This document shows positions 52,880 to 62,407 of a DNA stretch of 64,000 nt, in pieces (within the stretch, counting starts at the first letter, position 1; the number at the start of each line of letters is the position of its first letter). Below the pieces are notes generated by a model. The model was not told the origin of the DNA. It did not search any database and was given only the letters and a program-made list of their open reading frames with translations. The stretch is taken from positions 3,020,501-3,084,500 of the forward strand of contig NZ_CP092480.1 in assembly GCF_022429645.1 (NCBI RefSeq), given 5' to 3'. The translations under genes were made by a program, and so were the position numbers. Origin of the DNA: Lutibacter sp. A80 (GTDB taxonomy: Bacteria > Bacteroidota > Bacteroidia > Flavobacteriales > Flavobacteriaceae).

Positions 52880-55303
52880 ATGAAGAAACTCAATATATAT
52901 TTACTTTTTTTAATAAGTACACAATTCATTTTTTCACAGGTAAGAACGGTTAAAGAATTAGCCACTAATTGGAAATTTCAAAAGGGGGAAAATATAACCG
53001 CTTATCAAACAAATTTTGACGATTCAAAATGGGAAACTGTTACAGTTCCACATGATTGGGCAATTTATGGTCCTTTTGATAAAGAAATTGATAAACAACA
53101 TGTGGCAATTGTTCAAAATGGAGAACAAGTTGCTTCAGAAAAAACAGGAAGAACTGGTGCTTTACCACATATAGGTACTGCTTGGTACCGCAATACATTT
53201 ACCCTTCCTCAATATGAAAAAGGTAAAAAAGTAATGTTACTTTTTGAAGGAGCCATGAGCGAGCCAAAAGTTTATTTAAATGGTAAAAAAGTAGGAGAGT
53301 GGGCGTATGGTTACAGTTATTTTTATTTTGATATTTCAGAAGATATAAAAGAAGGAGAAAACACATTGGCAGTTCAACTTTCTAATAAAGAATTTGCTTC
53401 TAGATGGTATCCTGGAGCTGGTTTGTATAGAAAAGTGAGTGTTATTGTAAAAAATAATGAACATATAAATCAGTGGGGAACTACCATTACAACTCCAATA
53501 ATCAGTGATAAAATGGCTCAGGTGAATATTAAAACTGAAGTTACTGGAGAAAATGTACATTTAATAACTACAGTTTATAATGCTAAAGGAAAACAAGTAG
53601 GTGCAACAACAACAAATACACAATTTGGAAATGAATTTATTCAAAATATAAAAATAGATAGCCCAAATAAATGGAGTCCTGAAAGCCCATATTTATATAC
53701 TGCTAAAACTCAACTATATGTTGGTGAAATGCTTAAAGATGAGGTTTCTACGCGTTTTGGAATTCGAGAAATTAAGTATGAAGCGAATAAAGGTTTTAGT
53801 TTAAATGGTGAAATTACAAAGTTTAAAGGTGTTTGTTTGCATCACGATTTAGGTCCGTTAGGAACTGCAGTTAATAAAGCAGCATTGCGAAGACAATTAA
53901 CTATTTTAAAAGATATGGGATGCAATGCTATTCGTAGTTCGCACAATATGCCTTCTTTAGAACAATTGGAATTATGTGATGAGATGGGATTTTTATTTTT
54001 AGCAGAAAGTTTTGATGAATGGGCAGTGCCAAAAGTTAAAAATGGGTATAACCGTTTTTTTGATGAATATGCAGAAAAAGACATAGTTAATTTAGTAAAA
54101 GCGACTAAAAATCACCCTAGTATTGTAATGTGGAGTTCGGGAAATGAAGTGCCAGATCAATGGGGAACAGCAGGTGTAAAAAGGGCAAAATGGCTGCAAG
54201 ATATTTTTCATAGAGAAGATCCAACAAGGCCAGTAACTGTTGGTATGGATCAGGTAAAAGCAACCATAGAATCTGGTTTTGGAGCATTGTTAGATGTGCC
54301 TGGTTTAAATTATAGAGTGCATTTATATGAAGAAGCTTATGAGAAATTTCCACAAGGTTTTATTTTAGGCTCTGAAACAGCTTCAACAGTTAGCTCTAGA
54401 GGGATTTATAAATTTCCTGTAGTACAAGAAAATATGAAACAATACGATGATTTTCAAAGCTCTTCGTACGATTTGGAAGCTTGTAGCTGGTCAAATGTTC
54501 CAGATGAAGATTTTGTATTGCAAGATGATAAACCTTGGGTAATTGGCGAATTTGTTTGGACTGGTTTTGATTATTTAGGAGAACCTACTCCATACGATAA
54601 AAGTTGGCCCTCTCGAAGTTCGTATTTTGGAATTAATGATTTGGCTGGTTTACCAAAAGATCGTTATTACTTGTATAGAAGCCGTTGGAATACCACAGCC
54701 GAGACACTTCATATATTGCCACATTGGAATTGGGAAGGAAGAGAAGGTGAAACTACCCCTGTTTTTGTTTACACAAATTACAATAAAGCAGAACTTTTTG
54801 TTAATGGGAAAAGTATGGGAATTCAAGAAAAAAATAATAAAACACCACAAAATAGGTACCGTTTAATGTGGATGGATGTTAAATATGAGCCTGGAACTTT
54901 AAAAGTGGTAGCTTTTGATAATGATGGAAATTCAGTTGCCGTAAAAGAAGTAAAAACAGCCGGAAAGCCTTATAAAATAGTATTGAAAGCCGACAGAGAA
55001 TCAATTAAAGCAAACGGAAAAGATTTGTCGTATGTAACAGCTTCTGTGGTAGATAAAAATGGAATTGAATGTCCTACAGCAACCAATCAGCTCAAATTTA
55101 AAGTTTCTGGTAGCGGAATTTATAGAGCAGCATGTAATGGAGATGCTACTTCATTAGAACAATTTCATATACCAACAATGAAACTATTTAGCGGAAAATT
55201 GGTTGTTACTGTTCAGTCGAAAACTGAAGTAGGCGACATTTATTTAAAAGTAACAGGGAAGGGATTGAAAAGTGCAACCTTAAAAATTAATTCAATAAAT
55301 TAA
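52880..55303 (+). CDS. GH2 family glycosidase (beta-galactosidase type), exported
   Basis: This is an 807-residue protein with signal peptide MKKLNIYLLFLISTQFIFSQ. It has a sugar-binding jelly roll (about 25-195), an immunoglobulin-like domain, and a TIM barrel with GNEVPD acid/base Glu423 and GEFVWTGFDYLGEPTPY nucleophile Glu557. A DUF4982-type domain and an Ig-like tail follow. The GEFVWTGFDYLGEPTPY form is typical of beta-galactosidases of Bacteroidetes, though beta-mannosidase or other activity cannot be ruled out. It is monocistronic. Confidence 0.9.
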   Translation: MKKLNIYLLFLISTQFIFSQVRTVKELATNWKFQKGENITAYQTNFDDSKWETVTVPHDWAIYGPFDKEIDKQHVAIVQNGEQVASEKTGRTGALPHIGTAWYRNTFTLPQYEKGKKVMLLFEGAMSEPKVYLNGKKVGEWAYGYSYFYFDISEDIKEGENTLAVQLSNKEFASRWYPGAGLYRKVSVIVKNNEHINQWGTTITTPIISDKMAQVNIKTEVTGENVHLITTVYNAKGKQVGATTTNTQFGNEFIQNIKIDSPNKWSPESPYLYTAKTQLYVGEMLKDEVSTRFGIREIKYEANKGFSLNGEITKFKGVCLHHDLGPLGTAVNKAALRRQLTILKDMGCNAIRSSHNMPSLEQLELCDEMGFLFLAESFDEWAVPKVKNGYNRFFDEYAEKDIVNLVKATKNHPSIVMWSSGNEVPDQWGTAGVKRAKWLQDIFHREDPTRPVTVGMDQVKATIESGFGALLDVPGLNYRVHLYEEAYEKFPQGFILGSETASTVSSRGIYKFPVVQENMKQYDDFQSSSYDLEACSWSNVPDEDFVLQDDKPWVIGEFVWTGFDYLGEPTPYDKSWPSRSSYFGINDLAGLPKDRYYLYRSRWNTTAETLHILPHWNWEGREGETTPVFVYTNYNKAELFVNGKSMGIQEKNNKTPQNRYRLMWMDVKYEPGTLKVVAFDNDGNSVAVKEVKTAGKPYKIVLKADRESIKANGKDLSYVTASVVDKNGIECPTATNQLKFKVSGSGIYRAACNGDATSLEQFHIPTMKLFSGKLVVTVQSKTEVGDIYLKVTGKGLKSATLKINSIN

Positions 55304-55327
55304 ATGAAAGTTTGTTAAAAACAATAC

Positions 55328-56659
55328 TTACATAGAAAGCTGTATTTTTTTTGCAACTTCTTGAACTTCATCTAAAACACGGAATAAATTTCCACCCCAA
55401 AGCAGTTCAATATCTTCTTCTGTATAACCTCTTTTAACCAATTCTATTGTTACATTTAAAGTTTCAGAAGCATCTTTCCAGCCTTCTATACCACCACCGC
55501 CATCAAAATCTGAACTGATACCTACGTGTTCTATTCCAATTTTTTCGACTAAATAATCGATATGATCTACAAAATCGGAAACATTTACTGGATTTAATGT
55601 TTTAGAAATTGAATCTATTTTTGGCTCAGCAAGTTTAGTAATTTTTAGGTAGTTAGCATAATATGTTGATCTTTCTTCTTTTTCTAATTTTCTATAAGCA
55701 CTCCAAGGTATAATTTCAAAACCTTGGCTTGTTGCTACTTCGCTTAAAACAGCATTGGTAGCATTTTTAAATTTATTGTTTTTTTCAGTATCTAGATAAG
55801 CGCCAAATGCTACAGTTTGTATTACACCACCATTTTGCTTAAGCCATTGCAGTTGCTCATCATCTAAATTTCTACTGTGATTGCAAATAGCTCTTGCAGA
55901 TGAATGTGAAGCAATTATTGGAGCTTTAGAAAGCTCTATCATATCTCGCATTGCTTCTTTTGAAGGGTGAGAAACATCAATCATCATTCCCCATTTATTC
56001 ATTTCAGCAATTACTTTTTTTCCTAAATCACTAACACCATTATGTAGCCAAATATTATTTTTTTCACCTGTGTTAGAATCGCATAATTGGCTGTGTCCAT
56101 TGTGACTTAAGGACATATAGCGTGCTCCTAAATCGTAAAATTCTTTTACACGACTCACGTCTGTGCCAATGGGATAGCCATTTTCAACTCCAATCATAGC
56201 TACTTTTTTACCTTTTTTATAAATAGATCTTGCCTCATCTGAAGTAACAGCTAATTCAATTTCATCTGGAGCAAATTCTTTTGTTAATTTATGGATAGCA
56301 TTAAACTTAGCAATAGCATTTTTATATGCATTAGTATATCCTTCAGGTGTTAATTCCCCTTGTCCAGTATAAACAATAAACCAAGCAACATCCAATCCAC
56401 CATCTTTCATTTTAGGTAAATTTACTTGATTATCAAGTTCTTGAGTGTAGTTTACGTTGTTTGTAAAGTTTTTAGTATTAATATCTATATGTGTGTCAAC
56501 TGTTAATACTTTTTCATGAATCTCTTTAGCCATAGTTAATAAATCTATTTTAGGTTTGGGTTTAGGTTCAGGTGTACTAATTTCAATTTTTTTTTCAGAA
56601 ACATTTTTACAAGAAATAATAGCAAATAATAAAAGAAATAGAATTTGTGACGTTTTCAT
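55328..56659 (-). CDS. Membrane dipeptidase (peptidase M19), lipoprotein
   Basis: This is a 443-residue zinc dipeptidase. Lipobox AIISCKN (Cys17) is followed by a Pro-rich linker. M19 metal ligands are visible in DTHIDIN (His57, Asp59), the bridging Glu in GVENGYP, and the later MIDVSHPS and ASHSSARAIC histidines. The C-terminal LWGGNLFRVL is typical. It would cleave dipeptides in the periplasm or at the surface. It is convergent with the GH2 gene. Confidence 0.93.
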   Translation of the reverse strand: MKTSQILFLLLFAIISCKNVSEKKIEISTPEPKPKPKIDLLTMAKEIHEKVLTVDTHIDINTKNFTNNVNYTQELDNQVNLPKMKDGGLDVAWFIVYTGQGELTPEGYTNAYKNAIAKFNAIHKLTKEFAPDEIELAVTSDEARSIYKKGKKVAMIGVENGYPIGTDVSRVKEFYDLGARYMSLSHNGHSQLCDSNTGEKNNIWLHNGVSDLGKKVIAEMNKWGMMIDVSHPSKEAMRDMIELSKAPIIASHSSARAICNHSRNLDDEQLQWLKQNGGVIQTVAFGAYLDTEKNNKFKNATNAVLSEVATSQGFEIIPWSAYRKLEKEERSTYYANYLKITKLAEPKIDSISKTLNPVNVSDFVDHIDYLVEKIGIEHVGISSDFDGGGGIEGWKDASETLNVTIELVKRGYTEEDIELLWGGNLFRVLDEVQEVAKKIQLSM

Positions 56660-56833
56660 GGGGTTCTTGCTTTTTATAGGATTTTAAATTTACAAAACTT
56701 TAGAATATAAATTAAGAGAATTTTAAATAGTATTGATTTAATTGAATTTTTTTATAAAAAAAACAATTTAGTAAATGATAAATTATATTAAACTTCTATA
56801 TTTACAAATAAAAAAAGAATTCTATAATATTAT

Positions 56834-58654
56834 ATGTTAGAACTTGCAGGAATAATTATTTTAGGAATTTTAGCACAATGGGTAGCTTGGAGGTTTAAAA
56901 TCCCAGCAATTTTACCATTAATTTTAATTGGATTATTAGTAGGTCCAATAGCAGCTGAATTTTTATCGGAAGATGGTTCAAAATGGATAGAACCAATTTG
57001 GAATGGAGAAAAGGGATTGTTTCCCGGTGAAGGGCTTTATTACTTTGTATCCTTAGCAATTAGTATTATTTTGTTTGAAGGAGGTTTAACCCTTAAACGA
57101 AATGAAATTAAAACAGTAGGGCCTGTAATTACAAAACTTATTACATTAGGTTCTACAATTACCTTTTTAGGAGCTGGTATTGCAGCACGTTATGTGTTTG
57201 GATTAAGTTGGGAAATGTCATTTCTATTTGCGGCATTAATTATTGTAACTGGACCAACTGTAATTACACCAATTTTAAGAAACATTCCATTAAAAAAGGA
57301 TGTTTCGGCAGTTTTAAAATGGGAAGGGATTTTAATTGATCCAATTGGGGCATTGGTTGCGGTATTGGTTTTTGAGTTTATTAGTGTTGGTGGAGGTAGT
57401 GGTTTTACCAAAACAGCATTAATAGAATTTGGTAAAATTCTTCTTTTTGGTACTACTTTCGGGTTTACATTTGCGCATGCTTTGGCTTTTGCTATCAATA
57501 AAAATATGATTCCTCATTATTTATTAAATGTGGTTTCATTATCTACGGTGTTATTGGTTTTTGTTGAGTCTGAAGTTTTTGCACACGAATCAGGTTTACT
57601 AGCAGTAGTAGTTATGGGAATGGTTTTAGGAAACAATAAATTAGAAAATATAAAAGAATTACTGTATTTTAAAGAATCTATAAGTGTATTGCTTATTTCC
57701 ATACTATTTATTTTATTGTCTGCAAACATTAATATGGAAGATATGATGTTGCTGTATAATTGGAAAACTGCAATTTTATTTGGAATAATTATACTTGTTA
57801 TTAGACCATTAGCAGTGTTTTTAAGTACAACGGGTTCTAAACTAAAAACTAACGAAAAGTTATTTATAAGTTGGGTAGGTCCAAGAGGTATTGTTGCTGC
57901 TGGTATTGCTTCTTTATTTGGAAGTAAATTGTTAAAAGCTGGAGTTGAGGGAGCAGAATATATAACACCTTTAGTGTTTATGATTGTGCTTGGAACCGTA
58001 TTATTAAATGCAACTACTGCACGTTTATTTGCAAAATTAGTTGGCGTGTTTTTAAAAACATCCAATGGAATACTTATTGTTGGTGCTTCAAATTTTGCGC
58101 GATTAATTGCAACATATCTTAAAAAAAATGACAGAAGAGTTGTATTAATTGATAGTAATTTAGACAATATAAATAAAGCAAAAACTTTAGGTTTAGAAGC
58201 TATTGAAGGCAATATTTATTCGGATGATTTATTGGAAGATGTAGAATTGAATGATGTTGGTTATTTATTGGCTTTAACAGGAGCGGCAGCTGTAAATGAG
58301 TATGCAATAGAAAAGTTTTCTTCAATTTTTGGTGAAAATGGGTCTTTTAGAATTATTTCAACCGATGAAATGCAAAAAGGAAATTTAAAGCCAAAAGATC
58401 ACTTATTTACGCATAAAGACGATTTTTTAAACCTAAGTGAAGCTGTTAGAGATTTTCCTTTGGTAAATGAAGTTGCTATCAATTCTAACGAAGATTATAA
58501 AAACATACTAAGAGAAATTAATAAAGAACCAAATGCAATTCCTATGTTTATAAAGGATAATAATGAAAAAATTCATATTATTTCTTCGTTGTCTAAAGAT
58601 TTTGTTATTGAAAAAGGAACAACATTAATGTATCTTGGTAAAACTATTATTTAA
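56834..58654 (+). CDS. Cation:proton antiporter (CPA family) with C-terminal TrkA-type domains
   Basis: This is a 606-residue protein. The first 400 residues or so form 12-13 membrane segments of the Na+/H+ exchanger fold, including GPTVITPI and KWEGILIDPIGALVA, whose acidic residue fits the ion site. A Rossmann TrkA-N domain (GILIVGASNFARLIATYLKKNDRRVVLIDSN) and a TrkA-C-like end follow. The layout fits NhaP/CvrA-type exchangers gated by nucleotides. It is followed closely by the AlkB-like gene. Confidence 0.9.
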   Translation: MLELAGIIILGILAQWVAWRFKIPAILPLILIGLLVGPIAAEFLSEDGSKWIEPIWNGEKGLFPGEGLYYFVSLAISIILFEGGLTLKRNEIKTVGPVITKLITLGSTITFLGAGIAARYVFGLSWEMSFLFAALIIVTGPTVITPILRNIPLKKDVSAVLKWEGILIDPIGALVAVLVFEFISVGGGSGFTKTALIEFGKILLFGTTFGFTFAHALAFAINKNMIPHYLLNVVSLSTVLLVFVESEVFAHESGLLAVVVMGMVLGNNKLENIKELLYFKESISVLLISILFILLSANINMEDMMLLYNWKTAILFGIIILVIRPLAVFLSTTGSKLKTNEKLFISWVGPRGIVAAGIASLFGSKLLKAGVEGAEYITPLVFMIVLGTVLLNATTARLFAKLVGVFLKTSNGILIVGASNFARLIATYLKKNDRRVVLIDSNLDNINKAKTLGLEAIEGNIYSDDLLEDVELNDVGYLLALTGAAAVNEYAIEKFSSIFGENGSFRIISTDEMQKGNLKPKDHLFTHKDDFLNLSEAVRDFPLVNEVAINSNEDYKNILREINKEPNAIPMFIKDNNEKIHIISSLSKDFVIEKGTTLMYLGKTII

Positions 58655-58677
58655 GGTGTTTGTTTAAAATTGTTTTA

Positions 58678-59277
58678 ATGGATTTATTTTCTTCAAATCA
58701 ACTTGAGAATAATCTTCCTTTTGATGGTAAACTACTTAATTACGGATTGGTTTTAAACAATACAGCTTGCCAAAAGTATTTTACAAAATTATTAAATGCT
58801 GATTTTTGGAAGCATGATGAACTGATACTATTTGGAAAACAGATTACAACAAAACGAAAAGTTGCTTGGTTTGGGGACGAAAGAATACAATACTCGTATT
58901 CCAAAACTACAAAAACAGCCTTAGCTTGGACTCCTGAAATTTTAGAATTAAAAAGGCTGGTGGAATTAAAAACAGGTAAAAAATTTAATTCTTGTTTGTT
59001 AAATCTCTATCATAATGGATCAGAAGGTATGGCTTGGCATTCAGATAATGAAAAAGAATTAGGCGTAAACCCAATAATTGCGTCACTTAGTTTAGGTGCA
59101 ACTCGTAAGTTTTCTTTAAAACACAAAACAACAAAGCAAAAAATTGACCTGATGCTGCAGGCTGGAAATTTAATAGTAATGGAAGGTGAAACGCAACATA
59201 AATGGTTACATAGCTTGCCAAAAACAAAAAAAATACACACTTCAAGAATTAATTTAACTTTTAGAACCATAATTTAA
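58678..59277 (+). CDS. AlkB-like 2-oxoglutarate/Fe(II) dioxygenase
   Basis: This is a 199-residue protein from the ATG at 58678 (a TTG at 58660 is in frame). Iron ligands are His and Asp of WHSDNE and His of HKWLHS. The 2-oxoglutarate-binding arginines lie in HTSRINLTFR. The family repairs N-alkylated bases in DNA or RNA. It begins 23 nt after the antiporter gene, without an obvious functional link. Confidence 0.92.
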   Translation: MDLFSSNQLENNLPFDGKLLNYGLVLNNTACQKYFTKLLNADFWKHDELILFGKQITTKRKVAWFGDERIQYSYSKTTKTALAWTPEILELKRLVELKTGKKFNSCLLNLYHNGSEGMAWHSDNEKELGVNPIIASLSLGATRKFSLKHKTTKQKIDLMLQAGNLIVMEGETQHKWLHSLPKTKKIHTSRINLTFRTII

Positions 59278-59368
59278 ATATTGGTTTAACATAGATATAA
59301 TATTCAGAAAACCTTCTAATAACAATTCTTCTTTTTATTGCAAACAATTATTATTTAATTGTTTATGA

Positions 59369-60229
59369 GTGGATTCTAAAAAAAAGAGACGAAAAGTAGA
59401 ACTTGTTGTTATCTCAGATATACATTTAGGAACTTATGGTTGTCATGCCAAAGAACTGTTATCATATTTAAAAAGTATCAATCCAGATACCGTTATTTTA
59501 AATGGAGATATAATTGATGTTTGGCAATTTAGTAAACGGTATTGGCCAAAATCTCATATGAAAATTATCAAACATATTTTTGGGTGGATTTCTCAAGGTA
59601 AAAAAATATATTATATCACTGGAAATCATGACGAAATAATGAGAAAATTTGTTGATTTTGAAATAGGTTCATTTTCAATTAAAAATAAAGTAATATTAGA
59701 ATTGGGAACTAAAAAAGCTTGGTTTTTTCATGGAGATGTTTTTGATGTTACTATGCAACATTCTAAATGGTTAGCTAAATTAGGAGCTATTGGTTATGAT
59801 ACTTTAATTTTAATTAATAGAGGTGTTAATTTTATTAGTAAGTTTTTAGGAAAGGGGAAAATATCTTTATCTAAAAAAATAAAAGATAGTGTTAAATCTG
59901 CCGTAAAATTTATTAATGATTTTGAAGAAACAGCTATTGATATAGCGATAGATAATAAATACGATTATGTAGTTTGTGGACATATACATAAGCCAGCTAT
60001 TAAAAAGGTTGAAAATGATAAAGGTTCTGTAACGTATTTAAATTCTGGAGATTGGGTGGAGAATTTAACAGCTTTAGAATTTCATAACAACACATGGAGC
60101 ATTTATAAGTATAACGATGATGATTTTAAAAAAGATACTTCTAAAATACAAGAAGAGGAAGATGTTGTAGATAAAACAGCTAAACAATTGTTTGGTGAAT
60201 TAGTCGCTGATTTTTACTTAAAAAAATAA
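59369..60229 (+). CDS. LpxH-like metallophosphoesterase
   Basis: This 286-residue protein has all five calcineurin-like motifs: SDIHLGTYG, NGDIIDVW, GNHDE, HGDVFD and GHIHKP. It resembles the UDP-2,3-diacylglucosamine diphosphatase branch of lipid A synthesis, although the exact substrate is uncertain. The start appears to be GTG at 59369. An ATG at 59365 lies in another frame and stops at once. It probably forms an operon with the glycosyltransferase 32 nt downstream. Confidence 0.87.
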   Translation: MDSKKKRRKVELVVISDIHLGTYGCHAKELLSYLKSINPDTVILNGDIIDVWQFSKRYWPKSHMKIIKHIFGWISQGKKIYYITGNHDEIMRKFVDFEIGSFSIKNKVILELGTKKAWFFHGDVFDVTMQHSKWLAKLGAIGYDTLILINRGVNFISKFLGKGKISLSKKIKDSVKSAVKFINDFEETAIDIAIDNKYDYVVCGHIHKPAIKKVENDKGSVTYLNSGDWVENLTALEFHNNTWSIYKYNDDDFKKDTSKIQEEEDVVDKTAKQLFGELVADFYLKK

Positions 60230-60261
60230 ACTTACAAATCAATAAAACAAAAACTGTATAC

Positions 60262-61272
60262 ATGAAAATATTATATGCTATTCAAGGTACTGGAAATGGA
60301 CATTTAAGTAGAGCAAAAGAAATTATACCCGCCTTATTAAAAAGAGCACAGGTAGATATTTTAGTTAGTGGAACCCAGTCTGAAATAGTATTGCCTTATA
60401 ATATAAAATATATAAATAACGGTTTAAGTTTTTACTTTGGAAAAAATGGAGGAATAGATTTTGTAAAAACATTTAAAAATAACTCTATCTTAAAAGTTTA
60501 TAATGAAATAAAAAATTGTCCGGTTAAAGACTACGATTTAGTTATTAACGATTTTGAACCAATATCTGCTTGGGCTAGTATATTAAGAGGTGTAAAATGT
60601 ATTTCTTTAAGTCACCAAGGTGCTTTATATACTAGAAACGTTCCAAAGCCTTCTCGTACAGATTTATTAGGGAAGTTTATAATAAAATATTATGCAAAGT
60701 GTTCAAATACATACGGATTTCATTTTAAAAAATACAACGATAAAGTATATACTCCAATAATTAGAAAAGATATTAGATTGTTAAAGAAAATAGAGAAAGA
60801 TCATTATACTGTTTATTTACCAGCATATTCCGACGAAAAAATAATTCAAGTTTTATCTAAAATTAAAGGAATTAAATGGAAGGTGTTTTCTAAAAACACA
60901 AAAGAATATTATCAAAAAAAGAATGTATATGTAACACCTGTTAATAGTAGAAAGTTTGAAAAAAGTTTGGCATCTTGTCAAGGAATTATCTGTGGAGCTG
61001 GATTTGAAACTCCTGCTGAAGCAATTTTTTTAAAAAAGAAATTATTGGTAATCCCTATGAAAAATCAATATGAGCAACATTTTAACGCAAAAGCATTAAA
61101 AGAATTAGGAGTGCCAGTTTTAAAATCATTAAAAAAGAAACACATTTCTACAATTCAACATTGGATAGATAGTAATTATCAAATAAAACTAGATTTCCCA
61201 AATGAAACCCAGCAAATAGTAGATAATATTTTATATGATTATATATTTGAAGAAGAGATTTTATTTATTTAA
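60262..61272 (+). CDS. Glycosyltransferase, UDP-glucuronosyl/MGT-like (GT-B fold)
   Basis: This is a 336-residue cytoplasmic protein. The N-terminal GTGNGHLSRAKEIIPAL and C-terminal IICGAGFETPAEAIFLKKKLLVIPMKNQYEQHFNA (donor-binding region) fit the GT-B Glyco_trans_1_3/MurG-like type. Pairing with an LpxH-like enzyme suggests envelope glycolipid synthesis. The acceptor and donor cannot be stated. A weak hairpin AAAATAAC/GTTATTTT (61276-61294) may end transcription. Confidence 0.82.
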   Translation: MKILYAIQGTGNGHLSRAKEIIPALLKRAQVDILVSGTQSEIVLPYNIKYINNGLSFYFGKNGGIDFVKTFKNNSILKVYNEIKNCPVKDYDLVINDFEPISAWASILRGVKCISLSHQGALYTRNVPKPSRTDLLGKFIIKYYAKCSNTYGFHFKKYNDKVYTPIIRKDIRLLKKIEKDHYTVYLPAYSDEKIIQVLSKIKGIKWKVFSKNTKEYYQKKNVYVTPVNSRKFEKSLASCQGIICGAGFETPAEAIFLKKKLLVIPMKNQYEQHFNAKALKELGVPVLKSLKKKHISTIQHWIDSNYQIKLDFPNETQQIVDNILYDYIFEEEILFI

Positions 61273-61318
61273 ATAAAAATAACATAGTTATTTTATTGTG
61301 TATGTAATAAAAAAAGTC

Positions 61319-61339
61319 AAATTTAGTAGCGCTAAATTT
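61319..61339. promoter_or_regulatory. Inverted repeat upstream of the oxidoreductase gene
   Basis: AAATTTAG (61319-61326) and CTAAATTT (61332-61339) are perfect arms 5 bp apart, 36 bp before the ATG at 61375. No T run follows directly, so an operator is more likely than a terminator. Confidence 0.4.
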
Positions 61340-61374
61340 ACATGTTTATCAATTATATAAAATAACTTAAAACA

Positions 61375-62337
61375 ATGCGTTGGGGAATTATTGGATGCGG
61401 AGCTGTAACTGAATTAAAAAGTGGACCACCATATTATAAAATAGATGGTTTTCAATTAGCTGCTGTTATGAGACGTAACGAAGAAAAAGCAGCAGATTAT
61501 GCAAAAAGGCATCAGGTAAATAAGTACTATACAAATGCTGATGATTTAATAAATGATCCGGAAATTGATGCTGTTTATATTGCAACGCCACCAGATAGCC
61601 ATAAGTTGTATGGTTTAAAAGTTGCTAAAGTTGGCAAACCTTGTTGTGTAGAAAAGCCTTTAGCACCAAGTTATGCTGATAGTTTAGCTATTTATAATGC
61701 TTTTGAAGTTGCTAAAACACCTTTGTTTGTTGCATATTATCGCAGAAGCCTACCAAGATTTATAAAAGTAAAAGAATGGATAGCTACTGGTTTGATAGGT
61801 GAAATAAGGCATATTAATTGGCATTTAAGTAAACCAGCAAATAAGCAAGATTTAGCAAAGGAATACAATTGGAGAACCGATTCAAAAATTGCACCTGGAG
61901 GTTATTTTGATGATTTGGCAAGTCACGGATTGGATTTGTTTATCTTTTTATTAGGGAATATACAAGACGCAAAAGGAATCAGTTTAAATCAACAAAATTT
62001 ATATACTGCTAAAGATGCAATAACTGCTTGTTGGGTTCATAAAAGTGGTGTTACTGGATCTGGAAGTTGGAATTTTGGATGCAATTTAAGACAAGACAAT
62101 GTAGAAATTTATGGAAGCAAAGGAAAAATTGTATTCTCAGTTTTTGATGAACAACCTATTCAACTAATTTCAGAAAAAGAAAATAGTTCATTAATAATAG
62201 AAAATCCAACACATATTCAACAATATCATATACAAAATATGAAAGACAATTTGTTTGATGGTGTTGACCATCCTTCAACAGGTAAATCTGGTTTGCATAC
62301 TAGTTGGGTAATGGATAAAATTTTGGGAAATATTTAA
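61375..62337 (+). CDS. Gfo/Idh/MocA family NAD(P)-dependent oxidoreductase
   Basis: This is a 320-residue protein. It has a Rossmann domain (WGIIGCGAVTELKSGPPYYKI at the start, YIATPPDSH, CVEKPLA with catalytic Lys) and a C-terminal alpha/beta dimerisation domain (GGYFDDLASHGLDLFIFLLG). The family oxidises or reduces sugars and related polyols. The substrate cannot be told. It is monocistronic with a bidirectional terminator behind it. Confidence 0.92.
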   Translation: MRWGIIGCGAVTELKSGPPYYKIDGFQLAAVMRRNEEKAADYAKRHQVNKYYTNADDLINDPEIDAVYIATPPDSHKLYGLKVAKVGKPCCVEKPLAPSYADSLAIYNAFEVAKTPLFVAYYRRSLPRFIKVKEWIATGLIGEIRHINWHLSKPANKQDLAKEYNWRTDSKIAPGGYFDDLASHGLDLFIFLLGNIQDAKGISLNQQNLYTAKDAITACWVHKSGVTGSGSWNFGCNLRQDNVEIYGSKGKIVFSVFDEQPIQLISEKENSSLIIENPTHIQQYHIQNMKDNLFDGVDHPSTGKSGLHTSWVMDKILGNI

Positions 62338-62343
62338 AATAAA

Positions 62344-62382
62344 AATCGAGGCAATTTAAATTTTGTTTAAACTGCCTCGATT
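62344..62382. terminator. Bidirectional terminator between oxidoreductase and korB
   Basis: AATCGAGGCA (62344-62353) pairs with TGCCTCGATT (62373-62382), and the inner arms TTTAAA pair too. A and T runs on both sides suit convergent termination. Confidence 0.92.
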
Positions 62383-62407
62383 GGTTTTTAGTAGTTTTAC
62401 TAATTTT

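Noticed and set aside
61276..61294. Strong terminator after the glycosyltransferase
   Set aside because: The AAAATAAC/GTTATTTT stem has almost no G-C pairs and only a short T run, so it is mentioned in the gene entry but not listed as a feature.
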